Shown here in pieces: positions 35,072 through 43,239 of a stretch of DNA of 64,000 bases. The stretch covers positions 372,001 through 436,000 of the forward strand of contig CAILCG010000014.1 of assembly GCA_903832665.1 (NCBI GenBank), given 5' to 3'. Below the pieces are notes generated by a model. That model did not search any database. It saw only the letters and a list, made by a program, of their open reading frames with translations, and had not been told where the DNA came from. This stretch comes from an uncultured Methanomicrobiales archaeon. Its GTDB lineage: Archaea > Halobacteriota > Methanomicrobia > Methanomicrobiales > Methanospirillaceae. Each line of letters opens with the position of its first letter. Within the stretch, counting starts at the first letter, position 1. The translations under genes were made by a program, and so were the position numbers.

Positions 35072-35575
35072 TCAGGCAAGTGCCGGGACCGTGTCTGCCC
35101 AGGTCTCGACCTTTGTCCGGATGGCATCATCGGAGTACGAGGTGATGCTGATGCGCTGGCGGGAGAAGTTCACCATGTAGATCTCACCGCCGGCATCGTG
35201 ACACTTCAGGGTTGCACTGTAGGCCTCATTGTCGGTGTCGTGGATTGCGGTACCGCCGTGGGCGGTCGCAAGGGCCGTGTTGGCGAGGAGCGATGCTGCT
35301 CCCGTGTTGAACCCGGCGATGGAGTTGTACCTGTCCGATACGGTTCCGACCGTCTTTGCATCGGCGTCCTGGTAAAAGATCCTGACGGTGTAGGATTCCC
35401 GGGTCTTCTCTACCGGGTTGTGGTTCTCCCCGGCGGTCATATAGGCTACACAGGCAAACGGGTTGTCGGGGATGACCGACTGGACGATCGAGTTGAAGGT
35501 TGCCACGTCTGCGATCGGTTCTGCGAGTTCGCGAATTGCGCTCTTGGTTACGGTGCTCTGTAAGAAATCTGCCAT
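35072..35575 (-). CDS. Unrecognised protein, 167 residues, first gene of unknown operon
   Basis: ATG 35575 (MADFLQSTVTKSAIRELAEP) follows GAGGGAAAAAAC. Other segments are FNSIVQSVIPDNPFACVAYM, SYTVRIFYQDADAKTVGTVS, NTGAASLLANTALATAHGGT and EIYMVNFSRQRISITSY. The product is soluble, Ala/Thr/Ser-rich and without signal peptide. Codon choice is biased as in highly expressed genes. A strong TATA box (GGTATATAAAAC on the minus strand) lies near 35860-35875, which would give an unusually long leader. Function unknown. Confidence 0.75.
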   Translation of the reverse strand: MADFLQSTVTKSAIRELAEPIADVATFNSIVQSVIPDNPFACVAYMTAGENHNPVEKTRESYTVRIFYQDADAKTVGTVSDRYNSIAGFNTGAASLLANTALATAHGGTAIHDTDNEAYSATLKCHDAGGEIYMVNFSRQRISITSYSDDAIRTKVETWADTVPALA

Positions 35576-36235
35576 GTTTTTTCCCTCTGGTTTTTTTGTT
35601 TTTTCTGCGGGAGGTTCACCGAACTTCCCGTTTTGTCGCGGGGCCCTTTGACATACCAATATAGGTTTTTATCAGGTATCGGCGTGACTGAATGCCGATT
35701 TTTTTCAAAAAATGGGGCAGGCATTGCGGAGGATTGCTCGAACCGGGCTGTACCCGTTGCCCGTTTTCGTTTGCCAAAATGTACGGTGGGGACCGGTGCC
35801 CGGGCGCTCGCCAATTGCAAATTCCTGCCTCTTGCTGGCTTTGCGCGAAAAACAAAATTTTGTTTTATATACCCCTTTGTTTCCGCTGCTGATATCCCAC
35901 CATTCGATCGGTAATGTCGGGTATGAATTACGAATCTCTGCCGGATTTTACTCGTAATAGTAAGAAAAAGGAGTTCCGGAGAATGCAACGTTTTTTATTA
36001 AAGCGCTTTTTGGGGCTGCGGCATCTGAGGCCGTCGCCCCTGCCGCACGGGAATCCCCCGATGTAACGATAACCCTCACGAGATTGGACTTCCGAAACGG
36101 GGGTCAAGGGGGTGCTCCCCTTGAGATACCTCCCCCTCGGAGGGAGAGAGGGTCACGCCCATAAATGTTGAAGAAACGAACCGAATCACAGGATTATAAA
36201 AAAGTTCTACCGTGCCGAAAAAGGGGAGATGCCGG
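35576..36235. other. Leader/intergenic region with R2 copy 4
   Basis: This holds the long upstream region of the unknown operon, with a TATA box near 35860-35875, and R2 copy 4. A frame on the minus strand (35548-35988) is open but reads as non-protein, and a plus-strand frame near 36229 is weak. Confidence 0.4.
36036..36163 (+). repeat. R2 hairpin repeat, copy 4
   Basis: CAAGGGGGTGCTCCCCTTG (36105-36123) and CTCCCCCTCGGAGGGAGAGA with GGGTCAC follow TAACGATAACCCTCACGAGA, the same order as in copy 3. It lies between two unknown minus-strand operons. Confidence 0.55.
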
Positions 36236-36829
36236 TCAGGGATTTAAAAACTCTGATGGCATCGATGGAAGCAACCGGCTATCCATTTTTTGTCGGGCAG
36301 CATGCTCTTTCTTACCACGACAGCTCTTGGCGCAGTGCCGGGTTCCCTTACCGGTTTTCGGTCGTGCTGTCCTCAAGCGAATCGTGTAGTAATGTTGTTG
36401 TGTCCGGATCACCGAGATCCGGAATGTCTGTTCTCCCCGCTGCCAGATGACCCTGGCGACGATGGCCGGTACGAGATAGAGGGGGATGTCCTGCTCAACA
36501 AAGGAACAGCTCTTTGAAACATTCCGGGAGACCGAGGCGGAACGGGGGCGGATCATCTTCGCGGGTGTGACCGTCTGGCTCTTTGTCGTTGGTGCCATTC
36601 CGCATCCGGGTCTCTGCGTTGCCGTACATCCCGGCAATGGAGCGGGAATGACAGGGATCGGATCCTGCCGGGTTGCGGCATGGAGTGCGGAGGCACGGCC
36701 GACTTTTGCCGGGAGCGGCTTATCGATCATGATCCCGGGAATGATTGGGGAGGGAAGGACCGGGTGAACAACCGACAGGCCGGGTCTCATGACGGGACAG
36801 CTCTCTCGCAATGCTTCGATCAGCTGCAT
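36236..36829 (-). CDS. Proline-rich hypothetical protein ending the paralogue operon
   Basis: ATG 36829 has AAGGTGAACCT upstream and lies within the end of the preceding small gene. The 197-residue frame starts MQLIEALRESCPVMRPGLSV and is rich in Pro, Ser and Arg, then has LYLVPAIVARVIWQRGEQTF, which recalls the beta-strand region of the three paralogues upstream. The C-terminal quarter is basic and not clearly protein-like, so a frameshift or a shorter gene is possible. Confidence 0.4.
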   Translation of the reverse strand: MQLIEALRESCPVMRPGLSVVHPVLPSPIIPGIMIDKPLPAKVGRASALHAATRQDPIPVIPAPLPGCTATQRPGCGMAPTTKSQTVTPAKMIRPRSASVSRNVSKSCSFVEQDIPLYLVPAIVARVIWQRGEQTFRISVIRTQQHYYTIRLRTARPKTGKGTRHCAKSCRGKKEHAARQKMDSRLLPSMPSEFLNP

Positions 36830-36942
36830 AGGTTCACCTTGCACTTTCCCTTGCGTTCAATCCAGATTCCTTTTGAAGCAACCTGGAAAAATTTCTTACA
36901 CGGCTTGTGCATCAGGCCGTTCCGGTTCCAGCATTCAGACAC
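36820..36942 (-). CDS. Tiny cysteine-rich protein, 40 residues
   Basis: A GTG at 36942, inside the stop of the preceding gene, opens MSECWNRNGLMHKPCKKFFQ then VASKGIWIERKGKCKVNLCS and TGA. Four cysteines and a balanced sequence suggest a small metal-binding protein. Overlaps at both ends with neighbouring genes are typical of this operon. Not a recognised family. Confidence 0.5.
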   Translation of the reverse strand: MSECWNRNGLMHKPCKKFFQVASKGIWIERKGKCKVNLCS

Positions 36943-37300
36943 GGGAAACCTCCCGGATGCTGTCTTCTAGCACTTCAAGACAGGTAAAACGGCCGGTAGC
37001 GTTCTTAATCCAGATCTCAAGGTGAGGGGCTGCGGTCCCGATCCGGAGAGGGAAGAGCCGCCGGAGGAGCTGGGCATCATCGTGGCAAAATGCTTCGGTT
37101 GCAGGGAAACCGGTGAGTGGCCGGTTTGTCTGTTTGAGCTTGAGGTAGAGCAGTTCGGTAGTAATCCGCTGTGCCATGAGATGGACCGGCTTATGGGGGG
37201 TGGGAAAGCAGGGCCGCATAGGCACGACTGCGAACCCCTTCTCTTCCAGCAGTGATGTTGCAGCACGCTCAATAGGTGAGAACCGTACGGTAGTCTTCAC
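36935..37300 (-). CDS. Operon paralogue 3, unknown alpha/beta protein
   Basis: The 121-residue protein has the shared layout AATSLLEEKGFAVVPM, then ELLYLKLKQTNRPLTGFPAT with EAFCHDDAQLLRR, then HLEIWIKNATGRFTCLEVLE with DSIREV. Paralogues 1 and 2 match it block by block. The (L/I)x(L/I)K strand followed by a helix recalls restriction-endonuclease-like folds, but the preceding acidic residues are not clearly conserved. It starts at ATGA overlapping the previous gene. Confidence 0.65.
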   Translation of the reverse strand: MKTTVRFSPIERAATSLLEEKGFAVVPMRPCFPTPHKPVHLMAQRITTELLYLKLKQTNRPLTGFPATEAFCHDDAQLLRRLFPLRIGTAAPHLEIWIKNATGRFTCLEVLEDSIREVSRV

Positions 37301-37692
37301 AGTACTTCCTCCACGAGGATACGTATGGTTAATTTTCCCGTTGGAGGAATTTCCTGGATCCGGTCCGGCAGGATCGCAAAGCAGTGGTATCCATGGTTTA
37401 CTCTATAGAGCCAGATCTCAAACCGTATCGGGGAATCCGGGTGTCGTGCCATTTCGGTTCGATATCGCAGGATAGCCCGGGTAAAGCATTGTTCCACCGT
37501 ATCGATCGTTGCCGGACGGTGCGACACCTTATAGATCCGGATATAGCGTGTTTCGCCGGATTTCCCGGCAACGAGATAGGCCGGGGGCAGCCGCTTGTCC
37601 TGCCCGTTGGGAACGATGCGAACCTCATACCCGTTCAGCCCGAGCTGTTCGCTGGCTCCCTGTTCCAGTACGGTGCAGCGTCGGCTGGTCAT
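37297..37692 (-). CDS. Operon paralogue 2, unknown alpha/beta protein
   Basis: The 131 residues include ASEQLGLNGYEVRIVP, PPAYLVAGKSGETRYIRIYK, IDTVEQCFTRAILRYRTEMA, RFEIWLYRVNHGYHCFAILP and DRIQEI. Start ATG 37692 overlaps the stop of paralogue 1 (ATGA). The same strand-helix-strand order as in the neighbours supports tandem duplication. No function is recognised. Confidence 0.65.
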   Translation of the reverse strand: MTSRRCTVLEQGASEQLGLNGYEVRIVPNGQDKRLPPAYLVAGKSGETRYIRIYKVSHRPATIDTVEQCFTRAILRYRTEMARHPDSPIRFEIWLYRVNHGYHCFAILPDRIQEIPPTGKLTIRILVEEVL

Positions 37693-38078
37693 CCCCAAAC
37701 ACCCCCGAGGCGCTGGGAAAGGACGGCTCCGTTTTTGTTATCGACAAGCTGGTCCGGCTGGACCTCGACCGCGAAATGTTTCCCAAGGGTCGTAACCAGG
37801 ATCTCGTAGTGCTCCAGGGTTTTCGGTGGATTGTTTTTCATCTGCCTCCTGAGGACACGGATCTCATCTTCACAGTACCGGGCAACTTCCGCGATAGAAG
37901 TGAGGGTGTTGGGGCAGATCTTCTGTTTCACGTGGAGGGTCTCTCCGAACCGTGTGCAGACAAACGTCTCGGGGGTATCCCGCTCCTGGAGCGATACAGA
38001 CCGTATCACTTTGTAGCCGCGGCGGTTGAGGTAATGGGCAGCCTTCCGCGAGATCGTGTGAAGCACGTTTGCTGTCAT
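37689..38078 (-). CDS. Operon paralogue 1, unknown alpha/beta protein
   Basis: The 129 residues include AAHYLNRRGYKVIRSV, TFVCTRFGETLHVKQKI, IAEVARYCEDEIRVLRRQMK, HYEILVTTLGKHFAVEVQPD. I start at ATG 38078, which overlaps the stop of the preceding gene (ATGA); an ATG at 38087 is an alternative. The GET-hydrophobic-K strand is shared with paralogue 2. Confidence 0.65.
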   Translation of the reverse strand: MTANVLHTISRKAAHYLNRRGYKVIRSVSLQERDTPETFVCTRFGETLHVKQKICPNTLTSIAEVARYCEDEIRVLRRQMKNNPPKTLEHYEILVTTLGKHFAVEVQPDQLVDNKNGAVLSQRLGGVWG

Positions 38079-38275
38079 GCTGCACATCGCCCTGCCACCA
38101 CTGTACTGCAGTTGTTCCGTGCCGGGACTTGGGATCGCGGTTCTTTTGGCACGATCTTCCGGTACCCGAATTCGCCGATGATCTTTCCAATACTGTAGAG
38201 GCCCGTAAGTTTTTCGTTCGCCTCTGTTGCTTCCTGAGTCACTTTCAAGGGTTTGTTGGCAGATATGTTCTGCAT
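38075..38275 (-). CDS. Small hypothetical protein heading the paralogue operon
   Basis: The 66-residue frame from ATG 38275 (GGTGGA upstream) reads MQNISANKPLKVTQEATEAN then EKLTGLYSIGKIIGEFGYRK with a basic C terminus. An ATG at 38311 would add 12 residues. The start of the operon and predicted helices make a regulatory role conceivable, but nothing is recognised. Confidence 0.5.
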   Translation of the reverse strand: MQNISANKPLKVTQEATEANEKLTGLYSIGKIIGEFGYRKIVPKEPRSQVPARNNCSTVVAGRCAA

Positions 38276-38472
38276 AATTTCCACCGATTTTTTCCTGTTG
38301 TTCACCTGCATTACCGGAACGAGCGGGACTTTGGAGCGGCCACTCGTTCATGATGTTTGAAAAAAGACGTCGGTACCGGTGATTCCGGGTAGAGCCCGGG
38401 CTGCAATCCCGATCTGGTGTGCCTGCTTTGGATTCGGCAGGTCCCCTGTCGGATGAGAGCCGCGAGAACTAC

Positions 38473-38748
38473 TCAGATACCGGATACCGGCGTCTGACGA
38501 TTACCAAAAAATGTGAAGAGCGAGAATACGGGGTCATGGCTGCTCGTGATCCTGTACCGAAGCCCCAGGTTCAGTGCCAGTACTGCGCCAGTTGGGATAA
38601 TGTATCCGGAGAACAGAAGGCACACTGAAACGGAGGGAGTTCCCAGAGGGTAGGTGACGGGAATAAATCCGGCTTTAATAGCCTTTACCGTCTTTTTTAT
38701 CCTCATTTTCAGGTGCGCTACAAGTTTCTGGATCATTGTAATAAACAA
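38473..38748 (-). CDS. Possible small membrane protein
   Basis: The frame encodes 91 residues with a basic N terminus (LKMRIKKTVKAIKAGFIP) and two hydrophobic stretches (SVSVCLLFSGYIIP, TGAVLALNLGL). It lies upstream of the paralogue operon on the same strand. There is no clear ribosome site and no family match, so it may be chance. Confidence 0.25.
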   Translation of the reverse strand: MFITMIQKLVAHLKMRIKKTVKAIKAGFIPVTYPLGTPSVSVCLLFSGYIIPTGAVLALNLGLRYRITSSHDPVFSLFTFFGNRQTPVSGI

Positions 38749-39517
38749 AACTGGAGTATTCGCCTATTTAAAATACACGTAACCTGCGGGTTATACGAAT
38801 CATTTTTAAGAAAAATCTGCCCGTAAAATGATTAATTTGAAATTTTTGCGGGAGATTTTTCGGTACGCGGCTGAAATTTTTTGAAAATTGCCAGAATATG
38901 ATGAATCTTGTGGTTAAACGGGATTTTAAGCGCGGGAGGTGCCGCAAAATAATTTTTTTTTTACGTTCAATGCATGATCTTTTTAGATTTTTTTTAGCAT
39001 GGATTAAAAGCCAGAAAAAGCATCGGAAAGGGAATTTATCAACCCGGCTTTTCAACATACGTATTTCCCGAAATTGTATCCTGAAAAAAAGTCCTTTTTT
39101 TTACAGAAATCCGCATAAAGAAATGATCCGGCATTCACATTCTGGCAGGGTTTCGTGTGCCCGGATTGAGCAAACTACGTGGCGAAAAAAGCCCTGGTTT
39201 AAAGGCCATTGGGAGCCATTGGGCGATGGCGTTTCCGCTCGTATTTCGGCAATCGGGGTGAGATCCCGGGATATTTCCAATGAGGGGCAAATCCGGGGGT
39301 TTTGCGGGGTTTTCCGGAACCGGTTTTGGGAAACGGAGCCCGCAGAGGGCTTAATTTAGTGGATCTCAGATCCCTCCGGAATTATCCTTTTTAAGCCAAT
39401 ACCCTACGCAATCTGCAAATGAACTGAATATAAATGAAAAACAGTTAACACTATTTCCTTTTTAGAACGACTTATTACCGCACCCACCTATATTTTTACT
39501 CATACCAGGTGTCGTGA
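38749..39517. other. Intergenic region upstream of tupB with R3 copy D
   Basis: About 770 bases without a gene. The first half is very AT-rich with T runs on both strands. R3 copy D follows, then the tupB promoter with TATA-like AATATAAATG (39426-39435) and GTTAAC (39444-39449). No tupA gene is present here. Confidence 0.45.
39162..39365 (+). repeat. R3 dispersed repeat, copy D
   Basis: CGGATTGAGCAAACTACGTG, GGTTTAAAGGCCATTGG, GGCGTTTCCGCTCG, TATTTCGGCAATCGGGG and AACCGGTTTTGGGAAACGGA are in the same order as in the other three copies. This is the longest clear copy. Confidence 0.6.
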
Positions 39518-40246
39518 ATGGATGAAATCATCACCGGAATCGATCAGGCTTTCAACCTGATCGTTACCTTAAACCCGGAAGTCCTGCACATCGCCGCCCT
39601 CTCGGTCTATATTTCCCTTGCTGCAACGATCCTTGCTGCCTGCGTGTCCATCCCTCTGGGAGGATTGATCCACTTCCGCGAATTCCCCGGGAAACGGGCC
39701 CTCAGGATGATCATCCAGACACTCTATTCCGTCCCGACCGTGGTTGTCGGCCTGCTGTTATATCTCCTGCTTTCGCGCAGCGGCCCCCTCGGATTTTTTG
39801 GGCTTCTCTTTACACCGGAAGGCATGATCCTCGGGCAGATGATACTCATCATCCCGATCATCACCGGCCTCGTGATCTCTGCACTCAGCGGTGTCGACCG
39901 GAACATCAGCGACACGCTGGTCTCGCTGGGCGCAACTGAGTTCCAGAGCATTCTCCAGATTGTAAAGGAAGCTCGCCTCGCGATCCTCACCGCGGTGATC
40001 CTCGCGTTTGGGAGAGCCATCTCGGAAGTAGGGGTAGCGATGATGATCGGGGGAAATATCGCGGGCCAGACCCGGGTCCTGACCACCGCCATTGCTCTCC
40101 AGACGGGTATGGGGGACTTCGGATTCTCTATCGCACTCGGCATTATTCTCCTTATCATTGCACTCATCGTGGTAGTGGCGCTGAACCTCGTCACCTCGGG
40201 TCTATCGTTTGAGCACGAGCGGGCCCTGGGAGGACCGCGAACATGA
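39518..40246 (+). CDS. tupB: Tungstate ABC transporter permease
   Basis: The 242-residue permease has about five to six membrane segments and family motifs of TupB: IQTLYSVPTVVVGLLLYLLL, SRSGPLGFFGLLFTPEGM and GRAISEVGVAMMIGGNIAGQ TRVLTTAIALQT. The EAA loop is DTLVSLGATEFQSILQIV. GGTGTCGTGA lies just before ATG 39518. It overlaps tupC. No tupA is adjacent, so the binding protein must be elsewhere. Confidence 0.92.
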   Translation: MDEIITGIDQAFNLIVTLNPEVLHIAALSVYISLAATILAACVSIPLGGLIHFREFPGKRALRMIIQTLYSVPTVVVGLLLYLLLSRSGPLGFFGLLFTPEGMILGQMILIIPIITGLVISALSGVDRNISDTLVSLGATEFQSILQIVKEARLAILTAVILAFGRAISEVGVAMMIGGNIAGQTRVLTTAIALQTGMGDFGFSIALGIILLIIALIVVVALNLVTSGLSFEHERALGGPRT

Positions 40247-41325
40247 TCCGGATAACCAACCTTTCCCGCGAGGCGGGCGGAAGGAAAATTCTTGATGATA
40301 TCAACCTGGAGATCCGGCGCGGCGAGATCTTCACCCTCATCGGTCCCTCCGGAAGCGGCAAGACCACCCTGCTGCGGCTGCTCGACCTGCTCGACCGGCC
40401 TACGGCCGGAAAGATCCTGTTTGACGGGCAGGATACCGCGAGAACCGAACATGACCGCCTTACCATCCGCCGCCGCATGGGAATGGTCTTCCAGAAATCC
40501 GCCGCACTCAATACCACCGTTGCAGAAAACGTGGCTTTTGGCCTGAAATTCCGGGGCACCGACCCTGACCAGATTGCACCGCGTGTCACTGCAGCACTGG
40601 AACTGGTCGGGCTCAGGGGATTTGAAAAGCGCAGGGCAGTCACCCTTTCCGGTGGCGAGATGCAGCGGGTGGCAATTGCCCGGGCCATGGTCACGAGGCC
40701 CGAAGTGCTCCTCCTGGATGAGCCTACCGCAAATCTCGACCCGGTCTCAACCGAGATCATCGAGGATCTGCTCATAAAAATTAACAGCGAGATGCACACA
40801 ACCATCCTCTTCTCTACCCACGATATGATCCAGGGCCAGCGCCTCGCACACCGGATCGGGGTGATCATGAACGGGCGCCTGGCACAGGTCGGCACCCTGC
40901 ATGATATCTTCTACCAGCCCAACGGGAGGGAGGTTGCGCGGTTCGTCGGGATCGATACAGTCCTTAAAGGAATAGTGCAGTCCAGTGACCGGGGGATCGC
41001 AACCATCGCAATCGGCAACGCCAGGTTCGAAGTGGTCACGTCATGCCCGCCGGGAAAAAATGTAGCCCTCTATATCCGGCCCGAAGAAGTTACCATCTCC
41101 CTATCCGATGGGGCAAATAAGACCAGCGCCCGCAACCAGCTTGACGGGACCATAACAAAACTGGTCTCGCTCGGGCCCTTCATCCGGGTCACGGTGGATT
41201 GCGGGGTGCCCATCACCGCCCTGATTACAGCACGTTCCTGCAGCGAACTCGGCCTCTCACCCGGCATGACAGTCGTGGGGAGTGTCAAAGCTTCGGCGAT
41301 TCACGTACGAGCAGATCCTGCGTGA
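40243..41325 (+). CDS. tupC: Tungstate ABC transporter ATPase with C-terminal TOBE domain
   Basis: The 360-residue ATPase shows Walker A (GPSGSGKTT), signature (LSGGEMQRVAIARAM), Walker B (VLLLDEPTANLD) and His (STHDMI). Residues about 245-355 form a TOBE-like regulatory domain (VALYIRPEEVTIS, GTITKLVSLGPFIRVTVDCG, TVVGSVKASAIHV), which may sense tungstate. Start ATG 40243 overlaps the tupB stop by four bases. Confidence 0.92.
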   Translation: MIRITNLSREAGGRKILDDINLEIRRGEIFTLIGPSGSGKTTLLRLLDLLDRPTAGKILFDGQDTARTEHDRLTIRRRMGMVFQKSAALNTTVAENVAFGLKFRGTDPDQIAPRVTAALELVGLRGFEKRRAVTLSGGEMQRVAIARAMVTRPEVLLLDEPTANLDPVSTEIIEDLLIKINSEMHTTILFSTHDMIQGQRLAHRIGVIMNGRLAQVGTLHDIFYQPNGREVARFVGIDTVLKGIVQSSDRGIATIAIGNARFEVVTSCPPGKNVALYIRPEEVTISLSDGANKTSARNQLDGTITKLVSLGPFIRVTVDCGVPITALITARSCSELGLSPGMTVVGSVKASAIHVRADPA

Positions 41326-41379
41326 ATACTATTCAATAAATTTATCTGTTTGCCCCCGTAACAGTCAATGAGACGCACT

Positions 41380-41568
41380 ATGGCTGACCCGCTGACAGAT
41401 ATCCTGATTTACGTAGGTATCGGGATCATCACCTTTACAATCGGTATGATCCTCGGATACCAGTTACTCATCATGTACTATACGAAACGATTCATGGTGA
41501 TTGCCGCAAAATGTTCGGATGCGGATTCGGTTATCCCGATGGTGGATGAACTCGCGAGGGAGACGTAA
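41380..41568 (+). CDS. Small single-span membrane protein A
   Basis: The 62-residue product MADPLTDILIYVGIGIITFT, then IGMILGYQLLIMYYTKRFMV, has one long membrane helix and a short soluble tail ending VIPMVDELARET. An ATG at 41368 is possible. It is paired with the next gene of the same size and layout. Function unknown. Confidence 0.65.
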   Translation: MADPLTDILIYVGIGIITFTIGMILGYQLLIMYYTKRFMVIAAKCSDADSVIPMVDELARET

Positions 41569-41586
41569 AAAAACGGAGGGAAGAAG

Positions 41587-41772
41587 ATGGTTGATGTCGT
41601 AAATTACACCCTGATCATAGTCACCTGTTTCTGTTTCGGGCTTATCGTCAGCTTCCAGGTCGCGCACATCCATTACTGCCGGAAACTCACCACGCTGGTG
41701 CGCCGATCCATAGCCACAAAAACGATCGCGCCGGTCCTGGCTGAGTACGAGATGCTCAAAGCCAAAAAATAA
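41587..41772 (+). CDS. Small single-span membrane protein B
   Basis: Preceded by GGAGGGAAGAAG, this 61-residue protein has a membrane helix (YTLIIVTCFCFGLIVSFQVA) and a basic/amphipathic tail (LVRRSIATKTIAPVLAEYEM). It shares topology with the gene 18 bases upstream, and the two may interact. An oligo-T run follows at 41774-41782. Confidence 0.68.
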   Translation: MVDVVNYTLIIVTCFCFGLIVSFQVAHIHYCRKLTTLVRRSIATKTIAPVLAEYEMLKAKK

Positions 41773-41836
41773 CTATTTTTTTTGCTGTTTTACCCCATCA
41801 GAGCTGGTTAATACGAGGGTCACCAATAGTTAGGTA

Positions 41837-42625
41837 ATGCGCTGCACAACACTTGCCAGCGGGAGCAAGGGCAACTGCTTTTTTATTGAAGGAGATAATG
41901 GCGCACTGCTCATTGACGCAGGACTGAGCGCCAAGGAGACGCTGGGGCGCATTGCTGCGGCCGGGCTTGATGCTACCCAAATACAGGCTGTGCTGGTCAC
42001 CCATGAGCATGGCGATCATATCCGGGGGCTGGATGTGCTCATCAGGAAACTCAACATTCCTTCCTATGCAACGGAAGGTACGTTTTACGATTTCCTGCAC
42101 CACCGGCGTACTTCAGATAAGCCGGTGGATTGCCGGAGATGCCGGTATGATGAAGAATTTTCCGTGGGGGATTTCACCGTTGAACCCTTTGCAACATCTC
42201 ACGATGCTGCCGAACCCTGCGGGTTTATCATCCATGAAAACGGGCTGCGCATCGGGTACTGTACCGATACGGGTGTGCTCTCCTCCCTTATGGTGGAGAG
42301 ACTCCGGCGCTGTGATGGCATTGTGCTGGAGAGCAATCACTGCCCGGATATGCTCGCCAACGGGCCGTATCCTGAATCCCTGAAGCGACGGATTCGCTCA
42401 AAGCGGGGACACCTCTCCAACCCCGCTGCCGCCTCCGGCCTGACGGCGCTCGGAAGAGATGTCCCCCGGGTGATTCTTGCACACTTGAGCGAGACCAACA
42501 ATACCCCCGAGCGGGTAACCGCCAGTGCCCGGGACGGGCTCGGACTCTTCTACGATGAGATGGACGTGATTGTCGCAACACAGTGCGGCACGTCCCGGGC
42601 CAGCCCCCAGCACTTTTCATTATAG
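41837..42625 (+). CDS. MBL-fold metallo-hydrolase (YycJ/WalJ-like)
   Basis: The 262-residue protein starts MRCTTLASGSKGNCFFIEGD, typical of the YycJ/WalJ group, and has the metal motif THEHGDH (His56, His58, Asp60, His61) plus later ligands in ATSHDAAEPCGF, CTDTGVL and LAHLSETNNTPE. Members are putative exonucleases or phosphodiesterases with two zinc ions. The gene is intact and stands alone after small membrane protein B. Confidence 0.88.
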   Translation: MRCTTLASGSKGNCFFIEGDNGALLIDAGLSAKETLGRIAAAGLDATQIQAVLVTHEHGDHIRGLDVLIRKLNIPSYATEGTFYDFLHHRRTSDKPVDCRRCRYDEEFSVGDFTVEPFATSHDAAEPCGFIIHENGLRIGYCTDTGVLSSLMVERLRRCDGIVLESNHCPDMLANGPYPESLKRRIRSKRGHLSNPAAASGLTALGRDVPRVILAHLSETNNTPERVTASARDGLGLFYDEMDVIVATQCGTSRASPQHFSL

Positions 42626-42775
42626 GGATCTTAAAAAAAAGTGTTCGTCTTTTTCCCGGGAGTATGTGGGGAGAGAGAGTTCCTGCCGGCAAAAACGGTA
42701 CCGTGCGGTCACCCTCTTCAGGAACTTAAATCCCAAAATCCAGCCCATGACCACTTTAAAAAAATAGGGAGCGGC

Positions 42776-43108
42776 TCAGCCCTTTCGGGTGCTCTCTTCG
42801 AGATCGAAAATCCAGCTGGCAACTGCCCGGAGTACCGTCATGGTCTTTTCGGTCTTGAAATGATTCCCGGTCTGGGTGAAGATACCATTATTATCCTTTG
42901 AGATCACTTCGTTGATCACCCAGACACCGAAGGGATCGGTGGTCACCGAGAGACCATTGGAGAAGCCCGGACAATTGATGAAAACTTCACCGGATTCATA
43001 ATCGATATCAATTTTCAGATCGCGGTCTTCCCTCAGCACCATCTCTTTGAGGTATACAGACAGATCGTGGGCTGTCAGGCTCGTTTCAACATCATCTGGA
43101 CGTAACAT
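42776..43108 (-). CDS. Hypothetical protein, 110 residues
   Basis: The soluble product contains SLTAHDLSVYLKEMVLREDR, DLKIDIDYESGEVFINCPGF and VWVINEVISKDNNGIF. No family was recognised. The start ATG 43108 lacks a strong ribosome site, and the gene is convergent with the MBL hydrolase gene. Confidence 0.6.
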   Translation of the reverse strand: MLRPDDVETSLTAHDLSVYLKEMVLREDRDLKIDIDYESGEVFINCPGFSNGLSVTTDPFGVWVINEVISKDNNGIFTQTGNHFKTEKTMTVLRAVASWIFDLEESTRKG

Positions 43109-43239
43109 AAGTCAATACTACCGCTGCCTACTGATAAAGGATTGTTTGAAACCCAAATTACAAAAGAATGAGGGGGTGTCCCCTCTGCCGGCGGTTGATT
43201 CCTGGATCGGGTCCCGGCCGGTTCACCCATTGTTGCGCT

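Noticed and set aside
35548..35988. Minus-strand frame of 146 codons upstream of the unknown operon
   Set aside because: Composition is Arg/Pro/Gln-rich and unpatterned, and it overlaps the start of a better gene in another frame.
36229..36450. Plus-strand frame with MPVRDLKTLMASMEATGYPF
   Set aside because: Reads partly protein-like but lacks a ribosome site and opposes the operon gene at 36236-36829; undecided, left out.
4533..39449. GTTAAC as a common Mo/W operator
   Set aside because: It occurs upstream of fdhA and tupB but also in the unrelated hydrolase promoter at 4533; six AT-rich bases are too common.
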